Shown piece by piece: positions 10,541 to 21,542 of a stretch of 64,000 bases of DNA. Positions within the stretch are counted from its first letter, which is position 1. Each line of letters starts with the position of its first letter. The position numbers and the translations under genes are program-made. Source of the stretch: Glossina fuscipes (Eukaryota; Arthropoda; Insecta; Diptera; Glossinidae); contig NW_023998556.1 of the NCBI RefSeq assembly GCF_014805625.2, positions 444,707-508,706 of the forward strand, read 5' to 3'. The notes under the pieces are model-generated. The model did not search any database, had not been told where the DNA came from, and saw nothing but the letters and a program-made list of their open reading frames with translations.

Positions 10541-11890
10541 TTTTCATAATGCCTACACTAACGTAAAAGTGCTTCAATGGTCCTTAAAATATGCAATGGG
10601 TTTATGTGGCAATTATTTCTTATATACAAGTGTTGTGGAAAGATATCAAACCAGATTCCTCAGTAAGTTACTCTCAATTCATTAGACTACAATTGTGAAG
10701 CATTATATTTCTAATTTACATGAAGATTGCTTGGAATGGAGTAGAGGATGCTGGGCTTAGTGCTCTTTCTGCAATTTTCGCTTTAGGAGCTGGTTACACG
10801 CATACTGGACTTTTAAAGCTCCGTATAATACATTTAACCGTTTCGTCATCGTTGAAAGGTGGAGCTATTTTATTATGCTGTCGAAGCGATAACGTCTTCC
10901 TTTCCTACGTAGGCTTTGTAGTTTTTGGTCTGCTTTTTACACATTTACCATAACAGTAGCGAGTAGGTAGAACGAGGTAGGTGGAGTGAAATGGTTCCGG
11001 AGCTTTTCAAAATAATTTCTTGTACAAATTTTTAGTGCTGAAGTAGCCAGTTTTTTGAAGGAAGACAACTAAAGGGTAAAGCATTTTATTTTATCGGATG
11101 AATGGATAGAATTTATTGATTTTGGTCGTTTTCAGATACAAATGTATGCATTTTGTTTAGATTCAGAGACAAATTTGTAGCTTTTGATAGATTTTACATT
11201 TATTAAAACAACTCTGTGCTAACCATATGGTACTGTGGATAAGTTAATTCAAATTCATATTAAAGGTGCACATAGTGAGAAAAAGAAAAAAATTTTAAAT
11301 TAAAACAGTTTTCTATAGAAGAAATTGATTAAAAATAGTGAAATTAGAAAAAAAGCGATGTCTTTAAATCGAAGGAATTCGACAAATTAAAAGTGACTAC
11401 CAAATTAATAATTGTTTCCATTATTTTATTAGTTAGGAGTTTTTGAATTTTTCGGGGCATCTGCATACCGATCGTTATCTGAATTGTTTTTTTGTACGAA
11501 TTTCTTCTTATTTTTACAGAAAAGTATTTTAAAAATATTTAATGAAGTGTTTAATAAAATATATAAAGGTGTAAGGATTAGCAAGAGAAAAAGGAAAAAA
11601 GCAATAAACGAGGAACAACCATCGAAATTTCGGGAACAGATTCAACGGACCGAGTTTACCGTCTCTCAATAAACTCTATTGAAATATACCACCTTCTCAA
11701 GCATGACTTGTTTTTCTTTTTTGTGATGCAGGGTATATTCTTAATATTAAACACAAAAAAAAAATCATTTACTCTCTTAAGATTATTGAAACTAAAAGTT
11801 TAATTAATAATTGGGAGTTACTTTGGACAGTAAGTTACGATTACAACCACCACGAAGATAAACAATAAGAAAAAAATTATCGACACTATT
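10541..11890. other. Region without a supported gene
   Basis: Contains a 77-codon opening at 10720-10953 and a K/R-rich 62-codon opening at 11484-11672, neither with a recognisable motif or splice context. AT-rich, intron-like sequence throughout. Confidence 0.5.
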
Positions 11891-11892
11891 TT

Positions 11893-12110
11893 TTTGTTTA
11901 TTTATTTTTATTCCACTTATACTAGAAACTCAACTAAACAAATAGCAGTCGAGTTCAATAGGCTCTTAATGCAAAACTAATATTAATTAACAATAAAATT
12001 GAGTATAAGCATAATAAAACAAATAAGAAGAAAAAAAAAAAAGAAAAAGAAAAAAAAGCATGTACACTATCAGCATAGGAGCACACTTACAACCGGTACA
12101 GGACCAAATT
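11893..12110 (-). mobile_element. LINE 3' tail, copy 1
   Basis: This segment shares its layout with 24684-24905 and 29441-29640: a (TTTA)n run, then aactcaactaaac, cagtcgagttcaa, ctcttaa..aaaact, aataaaacaaataagaa, and finally gcatgtacac and agcacacttacaaccggtac. It is the reverse complement of the 3' UTR of a Jockey-like LINE whose coding part survives at 29640-30330 and 41280-43260. The poly-A equivalent is the TTTA run at its left edge. No coding sequence remains in this copy. Confidence 0.75.
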
Positions 12111-12710
12111 GAACAAACAAAACAAAATTTTAATATTAATTAGAATAAATTCAAAAAAAAAATTATTAAAATGATAATAAAGACGAAAAGAACAAGAGAA
12201 ATAAGTAAAAATTTTACTGAAGTGAAGTTAGCCCACTGTAGCTACTCCATGGGTGGTGTGGAAGCATCGGAGGATAACATCTAAAGTTTCTTTTCTGTTG
12301 TAAAGATAACCATTCTTTCTTATTAACACAACGTAACTTTTCCGAAATTTCTTAGATATATCTATCTCACTTGAGATCTTATAAAATATACACATAATGA
12401 TTGACTGATTGATTAAGTGAATGAATGCGAAGTTATCGTTTGGATAATCCCTCAACATATTTATATTAATTTATAAATTAATATATGCCTGATATTGTAA
12501 GTAAGAATTGCATGTCGTGTGGAAATTATGAAATTTCTTGTTTTTTAAACTCTTATACAAGTCATTTAATAGACGGAAATAATAATTACAATATTTTATG
12601 ATGGAGAATTAACAACAAATCCATTTCATTTACATACACATATATATAAAAACGAAATTCCAATTAAAAATATTAAATGTTAAAAAGTAAGAAATGCATA
12701 TTTATGAACA

Positions 12711-13661
12711 TTAATTCGAATTAATTTCTTTATTTTTACTATTATTATTATTACTATTATTATTGTTGTTGTTGGTTGACAAAACTCGCCTATCGACTGA
12801 TTGACAAACTTGTTGATGATTTTGGGCCTTTATATAAGCTTCTCGTTTTATTTGTGCTACTTGGATATCATAATCGCGCAGTACCTTAAATTTATTTTTC
12901 CACTCTTGCTCTACGTCATCAACAGTTTTACGTTGTTCCTCCCATTGTTTCATGACTGCCTTGATTGATTGACACTCTGCTTCAATTTGTGCTTGAAATT
13001 CTGTTAACTCCCTGAGTAAATCTTTGATTTTCTACTTTTTTGCGTGCAATTCCTCCCGAAATTCTTGCAAAGGAATGCTTTGCTTTTCTAACATCTTAAT
13101 ACATTCGTCAGTCTTGTGTTTAAGAATTTCATTCATTTCCTGCCTCTCCGCTAATGCTTCTTGTTTCAGCAAATCCACCTCAAGTTTACGTTGCTGCAAC
13201 TCAACATTTCTATATTCATATTCTCTCTGTAAAATTTGATTTTGTTCTAAAGTTTGTTGAATTTTAACTCGAAATTTCTTTAACTTAGTCACGAAGATTT
13301 TGGCCATTTCATCACGCAATCGAGCCTCGATTCTGTTGATTTCGCTGCGCTCTAGTTCCGGCGAAGTAACGACGCTTTTATCACTGAATTGACGTGTCGA
13401 ATGAATAGTGTGCGGTGGGGGCGATTGCTCCGAGGAACTGCTTTGGATTTTTATATATTCTTCGAAATGTGTGGCTTTAATTTTCAATTCTTTAATAAGT
13501 ATTTCTTGTTGTTTGCCTAATTTCAATTGTTCATTAAGTTCCGCGATGTGAGCTTTAGAGGCTCCTAATTCTTGCGTGAGGTCATCAATCTCTTTCTTCG
13601 ATACAGAGTTGACATTAATTAATTTAAGATTTTCGATTTCGAACTTTGTTATTTCAGCCAC
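12711..13661 (-). pseudogene. Coiled-coil protein fragment with a single in-frame TAG
   Basis: One frame runs from 13661 to 12711 with a single stop (TAG at 13034-13032). The translation is heptad-rich: KKEIDDLTQELGASKAHIAE, a serine/proline linker (SSSEQSPPPH), then RDEMAKIFVTKLKKFRVKIQ and QILQREYEYRNVELQQRKLE. Past the stop the same frame continues LLRELTEFQAQIEAECQSIK and MKQWEEQRKTVDDVEQEWKN, ending in an Asn repeat. There is no ATG at the left edge (first codon GTG after TAA), so the piece lacks its N-terminus. The pattern resembles long centriolar/centrosomal coiled-coil proteins such as Asterless/Cep152, but that is only a weak suggestion. It abuts the ASCC3 fragment on the same strand with no intergenic spacer. 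Confidence 0.6.
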
Positions 13662-13704
13662 TTAATCCATACACTTGGCACAGCCATTAAATTCTTTTTT
13701 CTGA

Positions 13705-14593
13705 GAATTCTTGCTCTCAGAATGAGCTTTTCCATTTTATCTCCCACTGTTGTCTTTCAAACATTTTGCACACTTTGCAATATACGCCCTGCAAGTATCG
13801 AATCATTATTACGCAAGACAATGGAGAATAAAGCGCGCGCAATGCGTGTTATATTTTGCACGATGTACGACATGTCAGAGACTAGAGAAAACGATTTCAC
13901 ATAGCCACGCGATAGGCATATCTGCATTAATATATTAATTTTTCCCCCAACATTTTCACTACCGCCAAATACTTTAACTTTACAATAATTGCGTTTCAAT
14001 TCGTCCAATTCTTCCAGCCCATCATCACACACTTTGAGCTGCTGGAACTCTTGGGCTTGCGACATCATTACAAATATATCACCTTCGTTCATAAACGGTT
14101 TTATAAGTTCATTAAACATTTCTACCGTGTCTTATTTTACATAGTAATGCGAAGCTGTATCCTATTACTATACATATACATGAAATCAATAAAGTAAAAT
14201 CACCTTTTATGACTACGGCATTATCCGGTAAATTAACGCCCCAAACCAAACGCGCTGTGCAAAATAAGACTTTAATGTATCCCTCCGAAAATTATTTCCC
14301 TACCAAATGTCTGTCCGTTCTTACATACCAGCATCATGCATAGCTATGCCAGCCGAAAACAGTTCCACTAATTGTTTGTTCCGTGACTTCTGTATGGCTT
14401 TGATAGCTAATCCATAATTACTGGTATTGGTATCGGGCAGAAAGAGGGCACACGTATTATTCTACTGCGCCGATTTACGTAGTGTACTAGCTGTGCGTAA
14501 TGTAGCATTACGGGCATGGACAAACAACACCTGATGACCGTGTTGCAATTGTTCTACACATTTCTGATAGCAAATTTGATCCGTATCGCTTAG
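13705..14593 (-). pseudogene. ASCC3/obelus helicase fragment, internally deleted
   Basis: ASCC3 (fly obelus) is a tandem Ski2-like DNA/RNA helicase with Sec63 domains. Exon A (14593-14204) opens after a cag acceptor: SDTDQICYQKCVEQLQHGHQ, VLFVHARNATLRTAS, a stop, then FLPDTNTSNYGLAIKA and SRNKQLVELFSAGIAMHDAG. After a frameshift it reads VIKG before a gtgatt donor. The HARNATLRTA and SRNKQL..LF..GI..H.AG blocks are typical of the helicase C domain. After only about 70 bp, exon B (14130 onward) reads [18 protein letters not shown] and [40 protein letters not shown], then after a shift [11 protein letters not shown]; this belongs to the Sec63-like part. The several hundred residues normally between these blocks are gone, so two introns appear fused by deletion. 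Stops and shifts make it non-functional. Confidence 0.88.
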
Positions 14594-14628
14594 CTGTTAA
14601 TTTTTACATATATTCGTACAGGTGGTTT

Positions 14629-14702
14629 CAATAAATTTGAAATCTTTTATTTAACTGTATGAAAAAACAGCATTAATTTTGCCTTAAACGCATTCTGACT
14701 AG
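14629..14702 (+). repeat. Direct repeat left of mariner
   Basis: About 70 bp (ataaatttgaaatc..., gtatgaaaaaacagcat, aaacgcattctgacta) recur at 16041-16111 with a handful of differences. The pair brackets the mariner insertion. Mariner itself only duplicates TA, so this repeat is not its target-site duplication. Confidence 0.85.
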
Positions 14703-14774
14703 TTTAAGTAAATTTTTAGAAACCTGAAGTTCGATTTTCGCACATTTTTGAATATTTGGTCTTTATTTTTAGAT

Positions 14775-16030
14775 ATTAATTTGGGGAAAAGAAATCCATT
14801 ATTTTTTCTGTAGATGGTAGCACTGATAGATTTCTCGTAAAGTATCGATCAAACAATTTCCGATACTGTACATTTACATACTGTACATTTCGCAGTAAAA
14901 AAAATTCTTTTGCTGTTTTTCATTTGGTGCATTCAGTTGTGAGTTACAGGGTGTTAAAAATGGGAGTGAACAAAGAGAAAATTCGCTACATTTTACAGTT
15001 TTTCTTTGACAAAGGCGAAAATGCAAGCCAGGCGGCTAAAATTGTGAGTGGTGTTTATGGTTCCGATACTGTAACAGCCAATTATGTGCAATTTTGGTTT
15101 CGTAGATTCCGTTCAGGAATTTTTGATGTTAAAGATGCACCTCGCACAGGTAGGCCGGTCGTCGAAAATGTCGTTAAATCGGAGAAATGATCGAAGTTGA
15201 CCGGCATGTTAGCAGTCGTAACATCGCCCAGGAGCTAAAAATCGACCATAAAACAGTTTTAAACCATTTACACAAAGCTGGATTCAAAAAGAAGCTCGAT
15301 GTTTGGGTGCCACACCAATTAACAGAAAAAAACATGATGGATCAAATTTCCATCTGCGAAGCCTTGGCCAAACGGAATGAGATTTCTTAAACGGATGGTG
15401 ACTGGAGATGAGAAATGGATCACATGCGATAACCCTGTGCGAAAACGATCGTGGTCAAAGATCGGTGAAGCACCTCAAAGGGCCAGGAACGTTTTGCTAT
15501 GCATTTGGTGGGACTGGAAGGGGATTATTCATTATGAGATGCTTCCATGTGGCCAAACGCTAAGTTCTGATGTCTACTGTCAACAACTGGACCGTTTGAA
15601 GATAGCGATTGACCAGAAACGGCCAGAATTGGCCAACAGGAGAGGTGTCGTGTTCCACCAGGACAACGCTAGGCCACTCATCTACAGTGACTCGCCAGAA
15701 ACTTCGGCAGCTTGGTTGGGAAGTTTTAATGCATCCGCCATACAGTCCGAACTTGGCACCAAGCGATTATCATCTTTTTCTTGAATTGTAAAATTTCTTT
15801 AATGATAAAAAATTGGAATCTAGGGAGGATTGCGAAAATCGACTACTAGAGTTTTTTGCAAATAGAGACCAGGACTTCTATGAGAGAGGCATTTTGAAGT
15901 TCCCTTTAAAATGGCAACAAATCATACAACAAAACGGTGCATATTTGACCCAAATCGGACAATCCGAAGCATATTAAATAAAGTCCTGAAGTTCACATAA
16001 AAATAATGGATTTCTAACCAACCCAACCTA
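14775..16030 (+). mobile_element. Dead mariner (Tc1/mariner) transposon
   Basis: Imperfect terminal inverted repeats share gaaatccattattttt: the left end near 14775 (attaatttggggaaaagaaa) and the right end at 15999-16030 (aaccaacccaaccta in + orientation). Total length of about 1.26 kb is typical for mariner. The transposase is in plus orientation in at least three frames: an N-terminal helix-turn-helix part from 14960 (MGVNKEKIRYILQFFFDKG, WFRRFRSGIFDVKDAPRTGR) with TGA at 15188, then 15187-15390 (NIAQELKIDHKTVLNHLHKA, WVPHQLTEKN), then 15399-15700 (VTGDEKWI, FHQDNARP) and, after another shift, PPYSPNLAPSDYHLF. The three acidic residues of a D,D34D catalytic triad are all present, but frameshifts and stops inactivate the element. 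Confidence 0.92.
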
Positions 16031-16040
16031 ATATATTCAT

Positions 16041-16111
16041 ATAAATTTGAAATCGGTTATTTAATTGTATGAAAAAACAGCATTTATTTTCCCTTAAACG
16101 CATTCTGACTA
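16041..16111 (+). repeat. Direct repeat right of mariner
   Basis: Second copy of the sequence at 14629-14702. It begins a few bases after the mariner right end and is followed at once by the Mekk1 fragment. Confidence 0.85.
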
Positions 16112-16119
16112 TTTATTCC

Positions 16120-16735
16120 AGATTTATTGTTTTGAAGGTTTAGGAACTTGCATGGAACGTTTCGACGCACCCAATGTTGGGAAGTTATTAATTTTTGGGA
16201 GGAGCGTACGCAGTGCTGAGTAAGTTTTTGTAAATAGATAAGCTCATGCACACTTTACATCCATCCATCAACTATTTTTTAAGCAATTTGTGCAGTTCTT
16301 CAGTTAGTAGTAATAATAAAGGCTTCAACAAGGGTTCAACGCACGACATTAATATATTCAGTGAACCGTTCCTGCAGGGGCACAAACGCTGAACAGTCAT
16401 CTGCTTTGTACCGCAAATTTATCGAAAATGTCCTAAAATCAAGGGGACTAGCTAAAACCTTTCTTCATAAGCTTCGCAATGTGCTGATATGTAAAGCGCA
16501 GATCTCATTAGAAAAACCAGATACTGGTGATTATGACTTATGTGATTCTGGAGATATTTACTAAAACTGATAACGGCGGCCATGGACGAGCGGTCGATAT
16601 TTGTCGGTCGGGTGCGTGGTGGTGGAAATGGCTTCTGGCAAGGTTAAAGAGTCCAACATTTTTTTTCAGAAACGCTTCATCTTTTTTCCTTTCAGCGTTC
16701 TTGGGCACAATTTGATTCCAATTTTCAAATCATAT
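16120..16735 (+). pseudogene. Mekk1: Mekk1/MAP3K4 fragment, regulatory part fused to kinase C-lobe
   Basis: Mekk1 is a MAP kinase kinase kinase of stress signalling (MTK1/MEKK4 type). From about 16391 one frame gives SSALYRKFIENVLKSRG, LAKTFLHKLRNVLICKAQ and ISLEKPDTGDYDL, resembling the conserved non-kinase region. It passes directly into NGGHGRAVDI, then (one base missing at the expected Trp codon) SVGCVVVEMASGK, an intron 16643-16695 (gttaaa..ttcag), and RSWAQFDSNFQIIFKE. The last blocks are subdomains IX-X of a MAP3K4-type kinase C-lobe (DIWS-GCVV-EM--GK-PW----NFQI) and the splice is in phase 0. The whole N-lobe and catalytic loop are missing. The upstream open piece at 16120-16208 (FEGLGTCMERFDAPNVGK...) with a following gtaagt donor may belong to the same gene, but this is less certain. 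Confidence 0.8.
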
Positions 16736-16797
16736 TTAAGGAAAGACAGGTATAAATCTACTTTTGTGTAATATAATCTAAACGCCTTTATATTTAC

Positions 16798-16932
16798 GTT
16801 GCCATACGTCCTATGATGTACGTAGTTCTTACTAACGATCATCGGTTAATTGATGGCCGTGAGGCCGTTATGTTTTTGCGCAAAATTAAGGCTGCTGTAG
16901 AAGATCCTAATATCATGTTGGCTGGTCTGTAA
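16798..16932 (+). pseudogene. DLST (2-oxoglutarate dehydrogenase E2) C-terminal fragment
   Basis: Forty-four intact codons encode [40 protein letters not shown] and LAGL-stop. This is the extreme C-terminus of dihydrolipoamide succinyltransferase, the E2 core enzyme of the mitochondrial 2-oxoglutarate dehydrogenase complex. The acyltransferase motif DHR-IDG, with catalytic His and Asp, and the terminal LAGL are present. It has no damage of its own, but nothing upstream encodes the rest of the protein and it lies only about 60 bp after the Mekk1 fragment. It is therefore a translocated exon piece. Substitutions such as V-V-LTN for the usual A-LTY are visible. Confidence 0.88.
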
Positions 16933-16934
16933 AG

Positions 16935-17750
16935 TGCGATTCATTCTACTGCTTTCACTAAGAAAGGAAATTTTTTTTTAAATCATACTAAAATTTGATG
17001 ATAACAGTGAATTTAGAAAAAGATCCCTTTTTTAATATGAGATAAAAACAAAATAAATGTGAGATAAACGCAGACGGATAATGCAAGAAATGAAGCAAAT
17101 TTCTTAGTTCAAAACAACAACAACAACCAAACTTGACAATATTTAAAAAATAATAAATAAATAGCAAAAGATTACAAATGGTTACATTTGAACAAGATTA
17201 AGAGAAAAATGAGTAAATATTTTTGCCACACAATGAATGTTTATTACAATTACTACCGAATCAACGAAGCGATATTACTAAACTAATAGGCCTATCTTTC
17301 GATGACCGGCATAAAACGTTTCAAACACACTCAGCTTGATAGACATTTGCTTTCATGAGAAATATAATAATTTTTAGGTACGGTGAAAGCGTAGATCGCA
17401 GCATGCTACGAAACATAAACGTACATATAGCACCGCTGCCATTCATAATATAGTGTGGAGTATGAATAATTTTCGTTTCTTAAAAGTTATTCTTAACAAA
17501 ATTTTATTTATGCATTGGGATTACAAATTAATTCAATCGGTTTTTTTGCGATGAAAAATGCATTTACCTCAAGACAAAATAATAAATAGATTAACAAAAC
17601 TATTGTTCATTGTTGGCTACTATTGTTTTAACTCTCAGTGATTTTATGAATTCCATCTCGAAAAATATCGCGTCTTTTGACAACGAATGTTAATCGGAAA
17701 GGGATTGTCTGCTGACAACAATGGGGACAGGTTAGAATTGTAAACTTTCC
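16935..17750. other. Stretch with no supported gene
   Basis: AT-rich DNA. A possible short exon follows an attttttag at about 17377 (YGESVDRSMLRNINVHIAPL), but without a partner exon it cannot be assigned. Confidence 0.4.
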
Positions 17751-17769
17751 CTGGGCGAGTTTTGCTATG

Positions 17770-18190
17770 TAAGTCCGTGTTCCGTTATATTGAACATCAT
17801 GAATTTCAACATGTCACGCGTTCCTTACTTATGGCTTCACTTGGTGGGGACAAACCAGCTAATCTTCTTGGAGATTTAAGCAAGAAGCTAACACAGCAAA
17901 AATGGCCAATGAAAAGTTTGTTGTGATGTTTACAAGATATTTCTCGATGTAAGTTTTCATTCCGTTACAGCAAGAGTTCTTCGCTAATAAACTCTCGTTT
18001 GGAAGCATTTAAGATGGCTTTAATATTTGCATTTATTGCCAAAGCTCACGCAGATCGTTGACAGGCCTTTGAGGACCTAAATTGTTATTTAACAGAGTTG
18101 AACCTTTGTTTTCTGTTAAGTTGGACATGATTACTACTGGCAGGCAATTGCCATGTACTTCTTAGCTGCTATGGATACATACATATATAC
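17770..18190 (+). mobile_element. Possible Ty3/gypsy gag fragment
   Basis: Plus-strand translation in shifting frames gives FRYIEHHEFQHVTRSLLMAS, LGGDKPANLLGDLSKKLTQQ, NEKFVVMFTRYF and FANKLSFG. The layout 'LGG-KP--LL--L' followed by a basic/aromatic stretch is like the capsid portion of arthropod Ty3/gypsy gag. There are stops between the blocks and no pol is seen nearby. The assignment is tentative. Confidence 0.3.
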
Positions 18191-18540
18191 GTAATACATC
18201 GTAGTCTCTTCAATTCGTAACCTACAATTTGTTTAAAACATTTTTCATGCGTGTTTTTATCTAAAGAAATATTTTTTTTCGATCCATCAATACATTATTG
18301 TTTTGGAGAAATTTAACTGGAATTCAAATGTTTTCGAAGTTGAATTCATCGAAAACAAGAATTTTGTCTTGCCAAAATTACAGCTAAAATTAGCGAGGGA
18401 TGACGTATCGAATACTTTAACGACCTCGTAACCTTAGATTGGAGAAGTGAAGAGGATGGAAGACCATCTGTGATATGTCTATGTAGTTAGTATATTCAGA
18501 GGAGACAGCTTTGCGCATGATTCAATGCTGACTAAGCTAT

Positions 18541-18735
18541 TTCATGAACTTTAACCTTTCTGGTCCTTCTGGCCATATCAAACATTGTTTTTCGTTTGAT
18601 GAGCTGTGTGGCTCCTTTACTTTAAGGAGGATTACCCTCGGTAAGTTTAACAGGGCATTAAGTGTCTCTAAGGGCACATCTGCTGGATTAGATGGCATTC
18701 GAAATTTGATTTGTAAGGAATGGCAGCCAATTTGA
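18541..18735 (+). mobile_element. LINE reverse transcriptase N-terminal fragment
   Basis: The open stretch contains FSFDELCGSF, then SVSKGTSAGLDGIRNLI. The pattern 'F----L--AL---K-TS-GLDGI' is the block ahead of reverse transcriptase domain 1 in I/Jockey-type LINEs; a second copy of this block lies on the minus strand at 58354-58587 (VSKDSAPGLDGI). Only this block is left here. Confidence 0.6.
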
Positions 18736-18799
18736 CGTTTATTTATTTTGTAGAAACAAAGTACATATAGCGCACAATAAAACGCATGCAAATGAAATA

Positions 18800-20510
18800 T
18801 AATTAGAGCGTTATGGAGAATTGTTGTTTAGTGTGATGCTCTTGTACTTGCCTTTACTTAATTTTTTTTTCTCTTTTTCTTCACCTTTCGTAAATGTAAT
18901 TTTAGACACACCCTTTTTTCTTTTAATTATTTTAAATTTTTGAATGATTAATTTATTTTCCAACAGCAGTTCATATTTTTCTTTCGCAGCTCCAAACGCA
19001 GCTCTAAAAAGAGGATCTGTGCAATTTGGTCTAAGCCACATCAATATTATTGTCGTTAGATTTCATGTAGTTGAGGGAATACATTTAGCGATAATTGCCA
19101 AAACATTTCCACACGAGAGGATTCTCTTGGCGATTGTCGCGTGCTTAAATGTACCCCGCAATTCTTTCTGGACTAAATAGGATGATATTAAGATGAACGA
19201 TATAACAAAAAGCCACGTACATTGCATTATTGATAATTGATAATTTCCGTCAGCTGATGTCTTAAAATTTTTGTAATATTTATAATTAGAAACAATTTTA
19301 TTAGATTTACTTGGGTGTTCTTAAGCCGAAAACGAAAGTGAAGCCTCATTCTGTTAAATATTTTTATCAGATTTTTTTGAGAAAATACCTGTTTACGTAG
19401 GTACATCTTCACATCTAAGATTTTGGAATTCTAGAAATAGATATGCTTATAGCTTCATCGCGACAAATTAAATATTTGTACATGAATGAAATAAATAATT
19501 TGCGTTAATATCAACAACAACAGCAACATTTCTTAAAAAATGACGAAGTAAAGCTAATCAATTGAAATTCTATACAAACAAACAAACAAATTGGCAATTT
19601 AATAACAAAAACAGCAGCAGTAGTGAATAAGTAGTGAATAAAGCATACAAATAAATAAAGTGCAAATAAAGTGAAAATAAATAAACCGTTTATATACAAG
19701 CCGTTTATAAAATTGCCGCTTTTCTTTACTTTTTTTAATTTTAAATTAATTTACATTAATTTACACCTAAAGCTTAGGCAAGCAAAGCCCACGTTAATTT
19801 TCTGCTATTTACAGAAAGAACGTAATACTCTATGCTAATTACAGAAAGAATGTAATACTTTATGTTAATTTCAAAGCCGTCCGCAAAAGTCCCCCATTTT
19901 CATTAACAATAAACTCTAGAGTACAGGGATGTTATTTTAGGTAAAACGATACAAAAAAAAAATGGAATTGTTAACAATTAGTATTAGTATTTAATTGTTA
20001 AAAGTTAAAAGTTAGTATTTAATACTGGAAGTTTATTGCTTTTTTGTATTGTCTTTAGTGTCTTTATTGTATTTATTGTTACCATTTAAGTTGTTAAGTT
20101 GGGTATTTAACCATTTATTTATTATAAGCGACTCTGTGCTTTGACTTTCAACAGGGAATTTAGCGAGGCATTTGGTTAATTTGATACCTCATCGTCTGTG
20201 GTTGTTATTTCAAATTCTAATTTTTGTTTACATTCTAAAGAATTGTCTCTACTTTTGCTACTTCTTTCATTATTTATATATAAGATTATATATATAGCTG
20301 TTTTATTGTTTTTAGTATCATTAAAAGTTTTACTATCGAAAAAAATTATGTTTGCATTTTGGAATTTCACTTTTTGCATCACGCCTTCTCTATTCAATAT
20401 GTTAATGTTAGTTATTCATTTTAGCAATGAAAATAAATTTATTGAAATCAAATTTATTGGAAAATGATTTCATTTCTTCGCTATAAAATTTGTTTATTTT
20501 AGGCTAGTAT
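18800..20510. other. Non-coding stretch with minor repeats
   Basis: A K-rich minus-strand opening at 18811-19044 begins LRPNCTDPLFRAAFGAAKEK, which looks protein-like, but I cannot place it. A 30-bp tandem duplication (ttacagaaagaacgtaatac) lies at 19809 and 19839. Otherwise AT-rich with CAA/CAG-rich patches at 19510-19620. Confidence 0.45.
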
Positions 20511-20514
20511 ATCA

Positions 20515-20671
20515 ACAAGATGATGACCTGTAAAATATATGACCAGCAAGAGGAAGACCGGTATTTTTACAGCCACATGATGACCTAAATATATGACTAC
20601 CAAGAGGAAGACCGAATTTCACAGCAAGATGATGACTGGTAAAATGTGACCAGCTGTAAAATATATGACCG
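20515..20671 (+). repeat. Tandem repeat of about 50-60 bp, three units
   Basis: Units starting caagatgatgacctgtaaaa (20515), cacatgatgacctaaatata (20574) and caagatgatgactggtaaaa (20624) share 'atatatgac-ac-caagaggaagaccg'. It lies immediately upstream of LINE coding sequence. Confidence 0.75.
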
Positions 20672-20719
20672 TATGTTTTTCAATCAAATTTCCAATCTCA
20701 AATTGAAATGATTGAATAT

Positions 20720-21520
20720 ATAAAACAGGTCACTGCGGTTTTAGTATCAATGAAAAAGCTGACTTCCATGCTCGTCAAGCTAGGTTCGATGGTACAGTTT
20801 TGTCCATAAACTACCCCCCCAGCGAAGCTTTTCTGCTAGTCAAAAAACTCATCATAAAAGAATGGAAAGATGAGTATCATGTTTTAGCTAGAGAAAGTGA
20901 CCGGCTGTTCTACAAAATTTAGCCTTTTTTGACACCAACGCTTCTACCTAAAGGAAAATTCACAACATGGAAATTTAAAGTTCTTCACCGTCTTATGAGT
21001 AATCACACCTACGACAAGGTCTATTTTAAAATGATCAAAGTCTCCTCCTCTGACATCTGTGAGGATTGCAATATTACTGAGTCTGCCGAGCACCTTATTT
21101 TTGAGTGCAGGAGGTTTGACATCCTTAGACAATCTTTCAGTATATTTAACCTGTATAACAATCTATATGAAATTTTTCGTGCTGGTAACTTCAGGCATTT
21201 GAAGCAACTGACTGCCTTTATCAAATCAGCTGAGTTTTCATTCTAATTTTACATTTAGTATTTCTATTACAATCACGAATCGCCTACACTTATTCTTTTA
21301 ACGGCATTATTAGCCGGATCTTGACAGTACAGTAACAAGGACGGTGATTTATGGATTGACAGCGGAACAGAGCCTCTCATTGCGAACACTCTGCCACATC
21401 AGTCTACCTATGCTTAAATTTTTTCATCAATCGCTCTCAACTTCGTTTCTGGATTATGGATCTAACATTAACTTAACTGGTCCAATCCATCTCTAAACAA
21501 ACAAAAAAAAAAAAAGAATA
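20720..21520 (+). mobile_element. LINE ORF2 3' fragment with RNase H end and zinc-knuckle tail
   Basis: At about 20735 the translation reads GHCGFSINEKADFHARQA, the end of an RNase H domain ('GH-G---NE-AD--A'). It continues SINYPPSEAFLLVKKLIIKEW and, from 20929, FTTWKFKVLHRLMSNHTYDK and ICEDCNITESAEHLIFECRR. The C-x2-C-x8-H-x4-C spacing with ESAEHLIFEC is the cysteine/histidine tail typical of I- and Jockey-superfamily LINEs. It ends about 250 bp later at an A-rich tail (aaacaaacaaaaaaaaaaaaa). Nothing upstream in this copy encodes the polymerase. Confidence 0.8.
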
Positions 21521-21542
21521 TATAAAACAATAAATTTTCTTT

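Noticed and set aside
18537..18791. Minus-strand opening with ETLNALLNLP resembling a LINE polymerase block
   Set aside because: The same bases on the plus strand give a clearer and longer LINE match (GLDGI block), so the minus-strand resemblance is taken as chance.
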